Assembly (NCBI GenBank): GCA_016207095.1
Contig: JACQQF010000056.1
Location: forward strand, 1-33,241
DNA length: 33,241 bases
Direction: 5' to 3'
Source of the DNA: Candidatus Methylomirabilota bacterium
GTDB lineage: Bacteria > Methylomirabilota > Methylomirabilia > Methylomirabilales > Methylomirabilaceae
Shown: positions 6,379 to 12,788 of the stretch, piece after piece
How positions within the stretch are numbered: the first letter of the stretch is position 1
Layout of the letters: each line of letters opens with the position of its first letter
Program-made: the position numbers and the translations under genes
Notes under the pieces: generated by a model
What the model saw: the letters and a program-made list of their open reading frames with translations, nothing else
Told to the model about the DNA's origin: nothing
Databases searched by the model: none

Positions 6379-6926
6379 CTCAATTTCGATTCGATTTGGT
6401 TCCAGGCATTGAGGAACACACTGAAATCCCGATCCTTGTTAGAGAAACGATCGAGTGCGAGAAGCTCTTGGTCGGCGTTGGCCAAGCCTCGCGCCTCCCA
6501 GCACCGTTTTGTCTTGGTGACCCAGAAATAGGAATGGATGCGCTTGACGGTCTTGCCGTGGATCACCCTGAAACGCCGAAGCAGTTCAGACGGAGGGAGG
6601 ACAATGAAGCTCGTCTGCTGTTCGATGAACGAAGGCAAAACAAAGACCCAGAGATCCGCCGGTGACTTCTGAATCTTGGTGGGGTCGTGAGTCCACCATC
6701 CCGCGGCGAGGAGTCTGTTCTGAACGAGAAGCGGGCGGTGGGTCGGATTGAAATCCTTGGAAAACTTCACCTGGATGGAAACCGCCTTGCGGTTCCTTGC
6801 GTCGGTCACCAGCAGGTCAACGCCGGTGTCCTTGGACGGCACCCAAACGTTCCAGCGAGGGTAGGTCTGCTCGATGTGGGAACCGACGAGATACTCACCG
6901 GCATGGACTGTGAACGGTGGTTTCAT
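6375..6926 (-). CDS. PD-(D/E)xK-like nuclease family protein
   Basis: A 183-residue protein whose first third follows the restriction-endonuclease-like core. Glu11 lies in GEYLVGSHI, Asp37 in the strand TGVDLLVTDA, and Gln52-Val-Lys54 in VSIQVKFS. The Q-x-K form of the last motif is known from Mrr-like and related nucleases. The remainder (FVLPSFIEQQTSFIVLPPSELLRRF, then RIHSYFWVTKTKRCWEARG) completes a mixed alpha/beta domain often seen in proteins of this type. It has no signal peptide. The ATG at 6926 begins the conserved region. A GTTAGGC site lies 63-69 bases upstream, matching the attC R' core, so the two-gene unit 6995-5769 has the outline of a cassette. Nuclease activity is inferred from motifs only. 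Confidence 0.74.
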   Translation of the reverse strand: MKPPFTVHAGEYLVGSHIEQTYPRWNVWVPSKDTGVDLLVTDARNRKAVSIQVKFSKDFNPTHRPLLVQNRLLAAGWWTHDPTKIQKSPADLWVFVLPSFIEQQTSFIVLPPSELLRRFRVIHGKTVKRIHSYFWVTKTKRCWEARGLANADQELLALDRFSNKDRDFSVFLNAWNQIESKLR

Positions 6927-6988
6927 TTATCTCCGGCGAACTATTAGGTCTACCGCTCCGGTTCCTGCAGTATATCTTCGTGAAGGGG

Positions 6989-6995
6989 GCCTAAC
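6989..6995 (-). other. attC-like core half-site upstream of the nuclease gene
   Basis: Minus-strand GTTAGGC is an exact match to the attC R' core GTTRRRY, at the place where a cassette would begin. The sequence upstream (6996-7045) shows only weak self-complementarity, so a full attC is not evident. The surrounding 6927-7144 stretch contains no gene that I can support. Confidence 0.25.
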
Positions 6996-7144
6996 CCTCA
7001 AGATCAAAAATCTCCTGCAATTATCGTCGGTTGGCTAGACTACGTCAAGCTTCCTCGTACCGACAAACATTGCGGAACTCGCAGTCTATCCCGACATCAA
7101 CCCGCAGTGTATTCAGGCTTCACTGGAAGGCTCGGCTGAGGATG

Positions 7145-7380
7145 TTAGTGGGGTCTGGGGAGGGCTGCCGATCTGCCGCGTGCCTGAATGAAAGCCTCCA
7201 GGGCCTGGCATGCCTGTTCGGTTCCATCCTCTGCTCGGACGATCCGACCCATCTCCTCAGCACGAGCTGAATAGTGGGGCTCCCTCAACAGCGGACGCAG
7301 ATATTCGACCACGCGCGAGCCGGTGTAGTGCCTGGGATGAGGGAAGAGCTCCTGGCGCGGGGCCCTCCAGGCATGCTCAT
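7145..7380 (-). pseudogene. C-terminal fragment of a glycosyltransferase-like gene
   Basis: The minus-strand frame ending at 7145 encodes about 75 residues resembling the extreme C-terminus of GT1/MGT-type glycosyltransferases: a VVEYLRPLLREPHYSARAEEMG helix followed by IVRAEDGTEQACQALEAFI. No N-terminal or donor-binding domain exists upstream. The frame instead runs into sequence antisense to or out of phase with the neighbouring ATPase fragment. No start codon with a ribosome binding site is evident. It appears to be a remnant left by deletion or rearrangement. The family assignment rests on a short stretch and is tentative. Confidence 0.42.
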
Positions 7381-7750
7381 TTGAGCTTGCGGCCGTAGAG
7401 GTGGCGATTGTGGTCTCGCGAGATGGAATGCGGCCTGGTCCCACCGATCTCTGGTTTGCCGACCTCCTGTGCCGCTCGGAGGAGCGTGTCCCCACTGCCC
7501 AGCCGCTGCCGCTCCTTTGGCGGTGTCAGCCGCCCCTTCCTGCGACGATGCCGGAACAGCACCTCTGGCCCACCTTCAACAAGGACCGTCAGGGGCATGG
7601 CGGTCACGCGGTCGGCAAGCGGATATGATGCCTTGCCGGGATACAGCACTGTGAGGTGATCGAGCCGCAGATCGTGAAGGGCAATGCGCATTGACGGGGT
7701 GAGAGGTTGAGGTTTTCGTGCTAGGGTTGCAGTTGCCGTACCATGAAAAT
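7377..7750 (-). pseudogene. C-terminal fragment of an AAA-type (DUF4143-like) ATPase
   Basis: From about 7750 the minus strand reads DFHGTATATLARKPQPLTPSM and then RIALHDLRLDHLTVLYPGKASYPLADRVTAMPLTVL. This is the usual ending of AAA_14/DUF4143 ATPases, where the C-terminal nuclease-like domain closes with a VYPG...LADRV...PL pattern. An in-frame TGA lies just before 7750 and nothing upstream encodes the ATPase domain. After VEGG the frame continues about 60 residues of basic, unrelated sequence (FRHRRRKGRLTPPKERQRL) to 7377. It is best read as a truncated relic, adjacent to the glycosyltransferase fragment. Confidence 0.5.
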
Positions 7751-7763
7751 CGAACAGTCAACA

Positions 7764-8069
7764 TTACTTTTTCATGGTATCTGCCGAAGCCCTTCCGACA
7801 AAATGGGAGAAGCCCTTAGATGACAGCGAGACCCGGGTCTTGGAGATTGTAGAGGAGGGCGTAGAGGGCGAAGTAAGGTCAAAGACAACTCTGTAATCGC
7901 CTATCCTGAACCGGTAAGAACCGAGTACCGACTGAGTCAACTTCTCCGCATGCCTTAGTGGGTCTTCTTCGTATCGGAGAAGGGCCTTCCCCAAACGCTC
8001 TCTGATGTCCGGATCAAGCCCCTGAATGTCCCTGTCGGCCCTTCGCGTATAGACAAGACGGTATTTCAC
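7764..8069 (-). CDS. RelE-type toxin with an aberrant C-terminus
   Basis: Residues 1-66 match the RelE/ParE toxin fold very well: MKYRLVYTRRADRDIQGLD, DIRERLGKALLRYEEDPLRHAEKL and then GSYRFRIGDYRVVFDL. Functional relatives continue with a strand such as IVVLRVGHRREIY, which carries the catalytic Arg and Tyr. Here the frame instead enters a Ser/Thr-rich stretch (TSPSTPSSTISKTRVSLSS) and ends in FVGRASADTMKK. None of the three frames restores the lost ending, so this is a replacement or deletion rather than a simple frameshift. The protein is probably inactive as an RNase. It overlaps its antitoxin by four bases, as usual. The ATPase fragment starts just downstream. Confidence 0.8.
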   Translation of the reverse strand: MKYRLVYTRRADRDIQGLDPDIRERLGKALLRYEEDPLRHAEKLTQSVLGSYRFRIGDYRVVFDLTSPSTPSSTISKTRVSLSSKGFSHFVGRASADTMKK

Positions 8070-8266
8070 CGGCCAAAGACCTGTTCATGCGTCTTCACCT
8101 TCTTGGCCTTATATTGCCCCCTGGCTTCTCTGATGCTTTCTAGATAACCAGGGGATGTTGAGGCAATGAGATCTTCCAGAAAGGCATCCCGTTCTCCCTT
8201 CTTCATTCGCTTAACTGCCGCGATAATCTCCTCCGGCTTCACTTCCATCCTCACCGTCCCGGGCAT
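8066..8266 (-). CDS. Antitoxin of a RelE-type toxin-antitoxin pair
   Basis: A 66-residue acidic/basic helical protein starting MPGTVRMEVKPEEIIAAVKRMKKGERDAFLEDLIASTSPGYL and ending with a basic stretch KAKKVKTHEQVFGR. Its size, position and four-base overlap with the RelE-type gene identify it as the antitoxin. The ATG at 8266 is chosen because a nearly perfect ribosome binding site, AGGAGGTGAT, lies just upstream. A longer frame to 8350 lacks such a site. With its toxin apparently crippled, the antitoxin may be free to decay or may still cross-neutralise other toxins. The family (RelB, Phd or another) cannot be assigned from sequence inspection alone. Confidence 0.8.
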   Translation of the reverse strand: MPGTVRMEVKPEEIIAAVKRMKKGERDAFLEDLIASTSPGYLESIREARGQYKAKKVKTHEQVFGR

Positions 8267-8435
8267 CTTTATCACCTCCTCTGAATCAGGAATGCAGTTC
8301 GGTGGTCGGCCTCTCGTTCCCAATATAGCAGAACGGGCATCAAACCCCAACCCCGACGTCAGATGATCGGCGGGCGCAATACCTTTACGAGGTAACGTTC
8401 ACCTCGCAGTGTCGAAACCCGGATAAACTGATGGG

Positions 8436-9101
8436 TCAGGGGTGCGGAGAGGTGGAGGGGGCGATCGCCCCAAGTCGGTGAGTGGTCGCCATGCGCTGTC
8501 GTCGCCTGGTCACGGCGCGCCGCGCCCAGTCCCAGACGCGAACTCCGAGCAGGAGGGCTAGCACCCCCGCATAGTAGAAGGGATCGTTCACGCCTTTCTT
8601 GGCAAGCCACAGGTAGTGCAGCACGCCCAGCATTCCGATGACATAGATCAGCCGGTGGAGCCGCCGCCAGTTCTTCCCGCCCAGGCGCTTGATCATGCCA
8701 GTCGTGGACGTGGCGGCCAGCGGCACCAGCAGGGTCAGCGCAATCATGCCGACGGTGATGTACGGACGCTTGACGATGTCGGCGATCATCTGCTGCCATG
8801 CAAAGAAATGGTCAATCGCAATCCAGACGGTAAAATGGAGACAGGCGTAGAAGAACGCGAACAGGCCGAGCAGGCGCCGCAGGCTCATCTGCCACGCGAT
8901 GCCGAACAGCAGCCGGATGGGGGTCATCGCGAGGCTCGCAAGCAGCAACCTGAGCGTCGTGTCTCCCAACAGGTGGGTGGCGTAGGAGATCGGATTGGCG
9001 CCAAGCCCATCGGTGAAGAACCGATAGACGAGCAGCAGCAGGGGCGACAGCGCGACGCCCCACACCGCGACCTTCAGGATGATCCGCGCTCGCCTGGACA
9101 C
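8436..9101 (-). CDS. msrQ: Protein-methionine-sulfoxide reductase heme-binding subunit MsrQ (YedZ)
   Basis: A 221-residue integral membrane protein of the ferric reductase-like family. It passes electrons from the quinone pool through heme to periplasmic MsrP for repair of oxidised methionine. About six membrane segments are visible. Matching segments include PISYATHLLGDTTLRLLLASLAMTP near the N-terminus, RRLLGLFAFFYACLHFTVWIAIDHFF in the middle and the WRRLHRLIYVIGMLGVLHYLWLAKKG segment with heme-ligand histidines. The C-terminus is a basic cytoplasmic tail. The start is a GTG at 9101. msrP lies upstream on the same strand, but 353 bases of repeats separate the two, whereas they usually abut. 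A short CGAGGT/ACCTCG stem (8388-8406) follows the gene. Confidence 0.94.
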   Translation of the reverse strand: MSRRARIILKVAVWGVALSPLLLLVYRFFTDGLGANPISYATHLLGDTTLRLLLASLAMTPIRLLFGIAWQMSLRRLLGLFAFFYACLHFTVWIAIDHFFAWQQMIADIVKRPYITVGMIALTLLVPLAATSTTGMIKRLGGKNWRRLHRLIYVIGMLGVLHYLWLAKKGVNDPFYYAGVLALLLGVRVWDWARRAVTRRRQRMATTHRLGAIAPSTSPHP

Positions 9102-9190
9102 GATGGTCAGTAGTCCTCGAAATGCTTCGCTCTAAGTACTCTGGTTCATAAGTATAGCGACGTATTCTCCGGGGGAACCGAATACCGCCC

Positions 9191-9271
9191 GCCCTTCGAC
9201 GCGCTCAGGACAGGCCCTTCGAGACGGCCCTTCGAGCCGCCTCAGGACAGGCCCTACGGGCCTCCTCAGGG
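9191..9271. repeat. Cluster of dispersed CCTTCGA / CTCAGGACAGGCCCT repeats
   Basis: The stretch carries three copies of GCCCTTCGA and two copies of CTCAGGACAGGCCCT (at 9204-9218 and 9241-9255), with a decayed third. It belongs to the same type as the fragment at 2063-2100. Such tandem, partly palindromic arrays are common in intergenic DNA of environmental genomes. It lies between msrQ and msrP. Confidence 0.7.
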
Positions 9272-9324
9272 CAAACGGATTCGTAAGCGTATTTATGAAA
9301 TGCTGCACTAAGTTGGTGGGCACT

Positions 9325-9455
9325 GTGCCGGGCTAAGAAACAAGCATAGCAAGGCGCGGCACCCGGGGCCGACCGAGGCGTACATTATCAGGTACGTCGC
9401 AGGGAGCGCCCCGGGGGCCAGCAACGCCGCTAGGCGAAGTTTATTGGCCCGACAC
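9325..9455. repeat. 131-bp imperfect palindromic element between msrP and msrQ
   Basis: The two ends are related as inverted repeats: GTGCCGGGCTAAGAAAC (9325-9341) and GTTTATTGGCCCGACAC (9439-9455), matching at about 13 of 17 positions. Inside are the perfect pairs CCCGGGGC (9362-9369) with GCCCCGGG (9408-9415) and CGTAC (9379-9383) with GTACG (9392-9396) around an eight-base loop. The whole can fold as one long, bulged hairpin. It begins at the msrP stop codon. It could be a MITE-like element, a structured RNA in the msrP-msrQ transcript, or a terminator-like processing site. No protein is encoded. Confidence 0.7.
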
Positions 9456-10408
9456 TAGTAGTGCTTCTTCAGGTCCATCCCAGTGTAAAGCGATGCGACC
9501 TGGTCGGCGTACCCGTTGAACATCAGGGTCTGCCGCCGCCGAAACTCCCCGATGCGCCGTTCGGTCGCCTGGGTCCAGCGAGGATGGTCAACGGCCGGGT
9601 TCACGTTGGAGTAGAACCCGTATTCGCTCGGTGTCGCCTTCTCCCACGCGGTCTTGGGCTGCTCGCTCACGAACCGGATCCGCACGATCGACTTTGCGCT
9701 CTTGAACCCATACTTCCACGGCACGACGACGCGCACCGGCGCGCCATTCTGGTTCGGCAGCACCTGCCCGTAGAGGCCAAACGTCAACAGCGTCAACGGG
9801 TGAAGCGCCTCATCCAACCGCAATCCCTCGACGTAGGGCCACTCCAGCGACGAGAAGTTGAGGAGGCCCTTTCGCTGTCCCGGGAACTGCGCCGGGTCGA
9901 GGAGCGTCGTGAACTCCACAAACTTGGCCTTGCTCGTCGGCTGCGCCCGCTTGATCAGCGAGGCCAGCGGGTATCCGATCCACGGGATCACCATCGACCA
10001 CCCCTCGACGCAGCGCAAGCGATACACGCGCTCCTCGAGCGGAAACAGCCGCATCAGCTCTTCGACGTCGTACTTCTTGGGGCGCGCCACGTGCCCATCG
10101 ACCTGTATCGTCCAGGGGCGCGGCTTGAGCGTATGCGCCAGCCGTGACGGATCATCCTTATTCACGCCGAACTCGTAGAAGTTATTGTAGGTGGTGATGC
10201 TCTTGAGCGTGGTCGGTGCATCTTGCACCGCGAACTTCTCCTTGCGCTTCGCCTTGAGAGGTTCGCCGGCTGAGACTGCCGCCGTGGCCGATCTGGCCGG
10301 GGCCAGCGCCATGGCCGCCATCCCGATCAGAAAGGATCGCCGGTCCAGGTAGAACTGAAAGTCGGTGATCTCCGACGATTTGATGTCCGGGGCCCGCTTG
10401 ATCAGCAT
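9455..10408 (-). CDS. msrP: Protein-methionine-sulfoxide reductase catalytic subunit MsrP (YedY)
   Basis: A 317-residue periplasmic molybdopterin enzyme that reduces methionine sulfoxide in envelope proteins, using electrons from MsrQ. A twin-arginine signal is present ([20 protein letters not shown], residues 21-40). Cys133 in [15 protein letters not shown] is the molybdenum ligand. Other family signatures are [61 protein letters not shown] and the [10 protein letters not shown] region near the C-terminus. The ATG at 10408 is preferred over an upstream in-frame start because AGGGAGA precedes it closely. A TTCACA/17/TATACT promoter lies about 100 bases upstream. The family needs the Tat system and molybdopterin synthesis, which are not in this window. 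Confidence 0.94.
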   Translation of the reverse strand: MLIKRAPDIKSSEITDFQFYLDRRSFLIGMAAMALAPARSATAAVSAGEPLKAKRKEKFAVQDAPTTLKSITTYNNFYEFGVNKDDPSRLAHTLKPRPWTIQVDGHVARPKKYDVEELMRLFPLEERVYRLRCVEGWSMVIPWIGYPLASLIKRAQPTSKAKFVEFTTLLDPAQFPGQRKGLLNFSSLEWPYVEGLRLDEALHPLTLLTFGLYGQVLPNQNGAPVRVVVPWKYGFKSAKSIVRIRFVSEQPKTAWEKATPSEYGFYSNVNPAVDHPRWTQATERRIGEFRRRQTLMFNGYADQVASLYTGMDLKKHY

Positions 10409-10517
10409 CCCACTCTCCCTACGAGCCAAGCTGCGATGATAATGGCCTCATCTATTTGACGCTCAGCAGCGTGAAATGGATTCGCCGCCCTTGAGGTTGG
10501 ACAGTGCCTCTTAAGAT

Positions 10518-10546
10518 AGTATAGCCAATCATCGGTCTCATGTGAA
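10518..10546 (-). promoter_or_regulatory. Putative msrP promoter
   Basis: Minus strand: TTCACA (10546-10541), a 17-bp spacer and TATACT (10523-10518). The -10 matches the sigma70 consensus at five of six positions and the -35 is moderate. The predicted start is near 10511, leaving a leader of about 100 bases before the msrP ATG. No other comparable pair was seen in the gap between pbpC and msrP. Confidence 0.5.
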
Positions 10547-10616
10547 CTGCAAGAGATGCCAACCTGCGCGCTGATGTTCAGTCTGTGGCATTCAAGAAGG
10601 ATCACGATGCGGGGGC

Positions 10617-12788
10617 TCAGTTCAGGGAGCGTACAGCGAGGCCGCGGACCTCGAACGTCAGGGTGTCGTGCGGGCGCTGCTCGTCGTCAACGAGCGAGAG
10701 CGTATGCCTCCCGGGATGCGGGTCCCAGACAACCAGGTCGGTGGCTGAGCCAAGGTCTGTTGCGTCCAGGAGCCACCGAAGGGGCGCGCGACCCGACTGT
10801 GCTTCGAGGACGACCCGCTGGCGCAACGGCGGGATGTCCGGGTCGAGGGCGATGACCGTTCCCCGGGCGGGCGCGATGATCCGGGGGTGGTCCCCTGCAA
10901 GGGCTTGTGTGACCATCCTGGGCTCCGTCCCATCGAGGAACCATTCTGTTTGGTCCGGCTCGATCTGGAGCGGAAAGACAACCGTTTTGGCGATGACGCC
11001 GGTGGGTGGCTCCGGGGGAGGGCTGGGCGCTCTCCGGTGCAGCCAGGCCATGATGTCGAGCCAGACCGGCGCGGCACCCGTGATCCCGCTGACGTCCCGC
11101 ATCGGCTCACCGGAGAAGTTGCCGACCCAGACCCCCACCGTGTAGCGCCGGGAGTAGCCGACGCACCAGTTGTCTCGCATCTCCTTGCTCGTCCCGGTCT
11201 TGACCGCGCTCCAGAACCGGGTGGCAAGGGGGCTCTCCAGGCCGAAGGTCGCGCTCCGGCTCTCCCGATCCGACAGGATGTTTGAGACGAGGAAGGCGGT
11301 CTGTTCGGAGTAGAGGCGCCGTCGGCCTCTGTTCGCCTGCTTGTCTCCCGGGGTCGTGTGCAGAGGACTCCACACCCCGCCGTTCGCCAGCGTCCGGTAG
11401 GCATTGACGAGTTCCCAGAGGCTTACGTCCGCGGAGCCCAAAGCCAGGGAGGGGCCGTAATAGTCACCCGATTCCGTGAGCCCCTCAAATCCGAGGCGCC
11501 GAAGCTGCTCGACAAACGTCTCCACACCCACGAGATCGAGTGTCCTGACGGCGGGGACGTTGACCGACGCGGCGAGCGCCGTCCGGACCGTCACCAGGCC
11601 TTTGAATTGTTCGTCGTAGTTCTTGGGCCGATAGAGGCCGCCTGCGACGGTGAGATCGAGCGGCGTATCCTCCAAGAGGGAGGCCGGGGTCAGGAGGCGC
11701 CGCTCCAGCACGAGGCCGTAAAGGAACGGCTTCAGCGCCGAACCGGCCTGGCGCCTCGCTCGAACGCCGTCCACATGGCGGGCGCTTGAGAGATCACCGC
11801 TCGCGCCCACGTAGGCCAGGACATCCCCGCTCTCGTTGTCCACGACCAGGACGGCCCCGTCCCGGACGCGTCGCGCCCGTACGGCGAGGAGGTGGCGCCT
11901 GACGGTCTCGACGCTGACGCGTTGAAGCGCGCCGTCGATGGTGGAGCGATCGTGCCCGGCAGCAGTCGATGAGGCTAGGGCAGCCCTGAGCAGGCGATAG
12001 GCCAAGTGAGGCGCCAGGGCCACCCGCGGGCCGATGCCTGGCGTGGCGGCGAGCGCCTGCGCGATGGTCCCCTCGATCTCCTCCTTGCCGATCCCCACTC
12101 CCTGGGCTTCCCGAAGCGCCCATGCGCGGCGGGTGACCGCTTCCTGTCCGGCATTCGGCGCCCTGAGAAGGGCAGCCAGGACAACAGCCTCGGCCTCGGT
12201 AATCCCGTGCGGCGCTTTCCCGAAGAGGATGTTCGCCGCCGCCGCGACCCCCTGCAGCTCGCCGCGGAACGTCACAAGGTTCACGTATGCTTCCAGGATC
12301 TCTTCCTTTGACCACTGTCGCTCGATCGCCCGGGCGAGCCGGATCTGCGACCATTTTTGCCCGAGAGATCTCGATCCGCCGCTCGGCCGGAGCCTCGCGT
12401 GGATCAGGTCGGCGACCTGCATCGGGATGGTGCTGGCGCCACGCCGGGGGCCGCCCGTGATCCGCCGGAACGAGGCGGCGACGAGGGCCCTGCCGTCAAT
12501 GCCGCCGTGGCGATAGAAGCGCCGGTCCTCGGAAACGATCACCGCAGTCTGCAATGCCGGAGAGATCTCCCGGAGCGGCGTCCACGCAAATCGGCGTGCC
12601 GTCTCATCGGTCCGCAGCTCATGGATGACCTCGCCCGTTCGATCCAGCAGACGAGCATCTGAGGGACGGTGGGCCGCGCGCACCGCCTGGAAAGAAGGGA
12701 CGGCCGGGGCGGGCGTCCCGAACTCCACCCAGACCAGGGCGGCCGCGCTCAGGAGCAGCAGGACGAGCACGAGTGTGCGCCGGATCAC
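10617..12788 (-). CDS. pbpC: Penicillin-binding protein 1C (bifunctional transglycosylase/transpeptidase)
   Basis: A 723-residue class A penicillin-binding protein of the PBP1C type. An N-terminal membrane anchor (RTLVLVLLLLSAAALVWV) is followed by the glycosyltransferase domain with catalytic Glu87 in SEDRRFYRHGG and the GASTIPMQVA motif. The transpeptidase domain has Ser350-A-L-K353, Ser408-V-N and K530-TGTS. The C-terminal BiPBP_C domain covers about residues 630-723. The GTG at 12788 is chosen because it overlaps the stop of the upstream macroglobulin gene (GTGA) and has GGAGGT seven bases before it; the long open frame upstream of it is only antiphase sequence. The yfhM-pbpC pairing is conserved in many Gram-negatives and links peptidoglycan repair to periplasmic protease trapping. 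All catalytic motifs are intact. Confidence 0.95.
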   Translation of the reverse strand: MIRRTLVLVLLLLSAAALVWVEFGTPAPAVPSFQAVRAAHRPSDARLLDRTGEVIHELRTDETARRFAWTPLREISPALQTAVIVSEDRRFYRHGGIDGRALVAASFRRITGGPRRGASTIPMQVADLIHARLRPSGGSRSLGQKWSQIRLARAIERQWSKEEILEAYVNLVTFRGELQGVAAAANILFGKAPHGITEAEAVVLAALLRAPNAGQEAVTRRAWALREAQGVGIGKEEIEGTIAQALAATPGIGPRVALAPHLAYRLLRAALASSTAAGHDRSTIDGALQRVSVETVRRHLLAVRARRVRDGAVLVVDNESGDVLAYVGASGDLSSARHVDGVRARRQAGSALKPFLYGLVLERRLLTPASLLEDTPLDLTVAGGLYRPKNYDEQFKGLVTVRTALAASVNVPAVRTLDLVGVETFVEQLRRLGFEGLTESGDYYGPSLALGSADVSLWELVNAYRTLANGGVWSPLHTTPGDKQANRGRRRLYSEQTAFLVSNILSDRESRSATFGLESPLATRFWSAVKTGTSKEMRDNWCVGYSRRYTVGVWVGNFSGEPMRDVSGITGAAPVWLDIMAWLHRRAPSPPPEPPTGVIAKTVVFPLQIEPDQTEWFLDGTEPRMVTQALAGDHPRIIAPARGTVIALDPDIPPLRQRVVLEAQSGRAPLRWLLDATDLGSATDLVVWDPHPGRHTLSLVDDEQRPHDTLTFEVRGLAVRSLN

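Noticed and set aside
8359-8799. Minus-strand 146-codon frame overlapping msrQ
   Set aside because: It lies in a different phase of msrQ; the msrQ frame has the membrane segments and family motifs.
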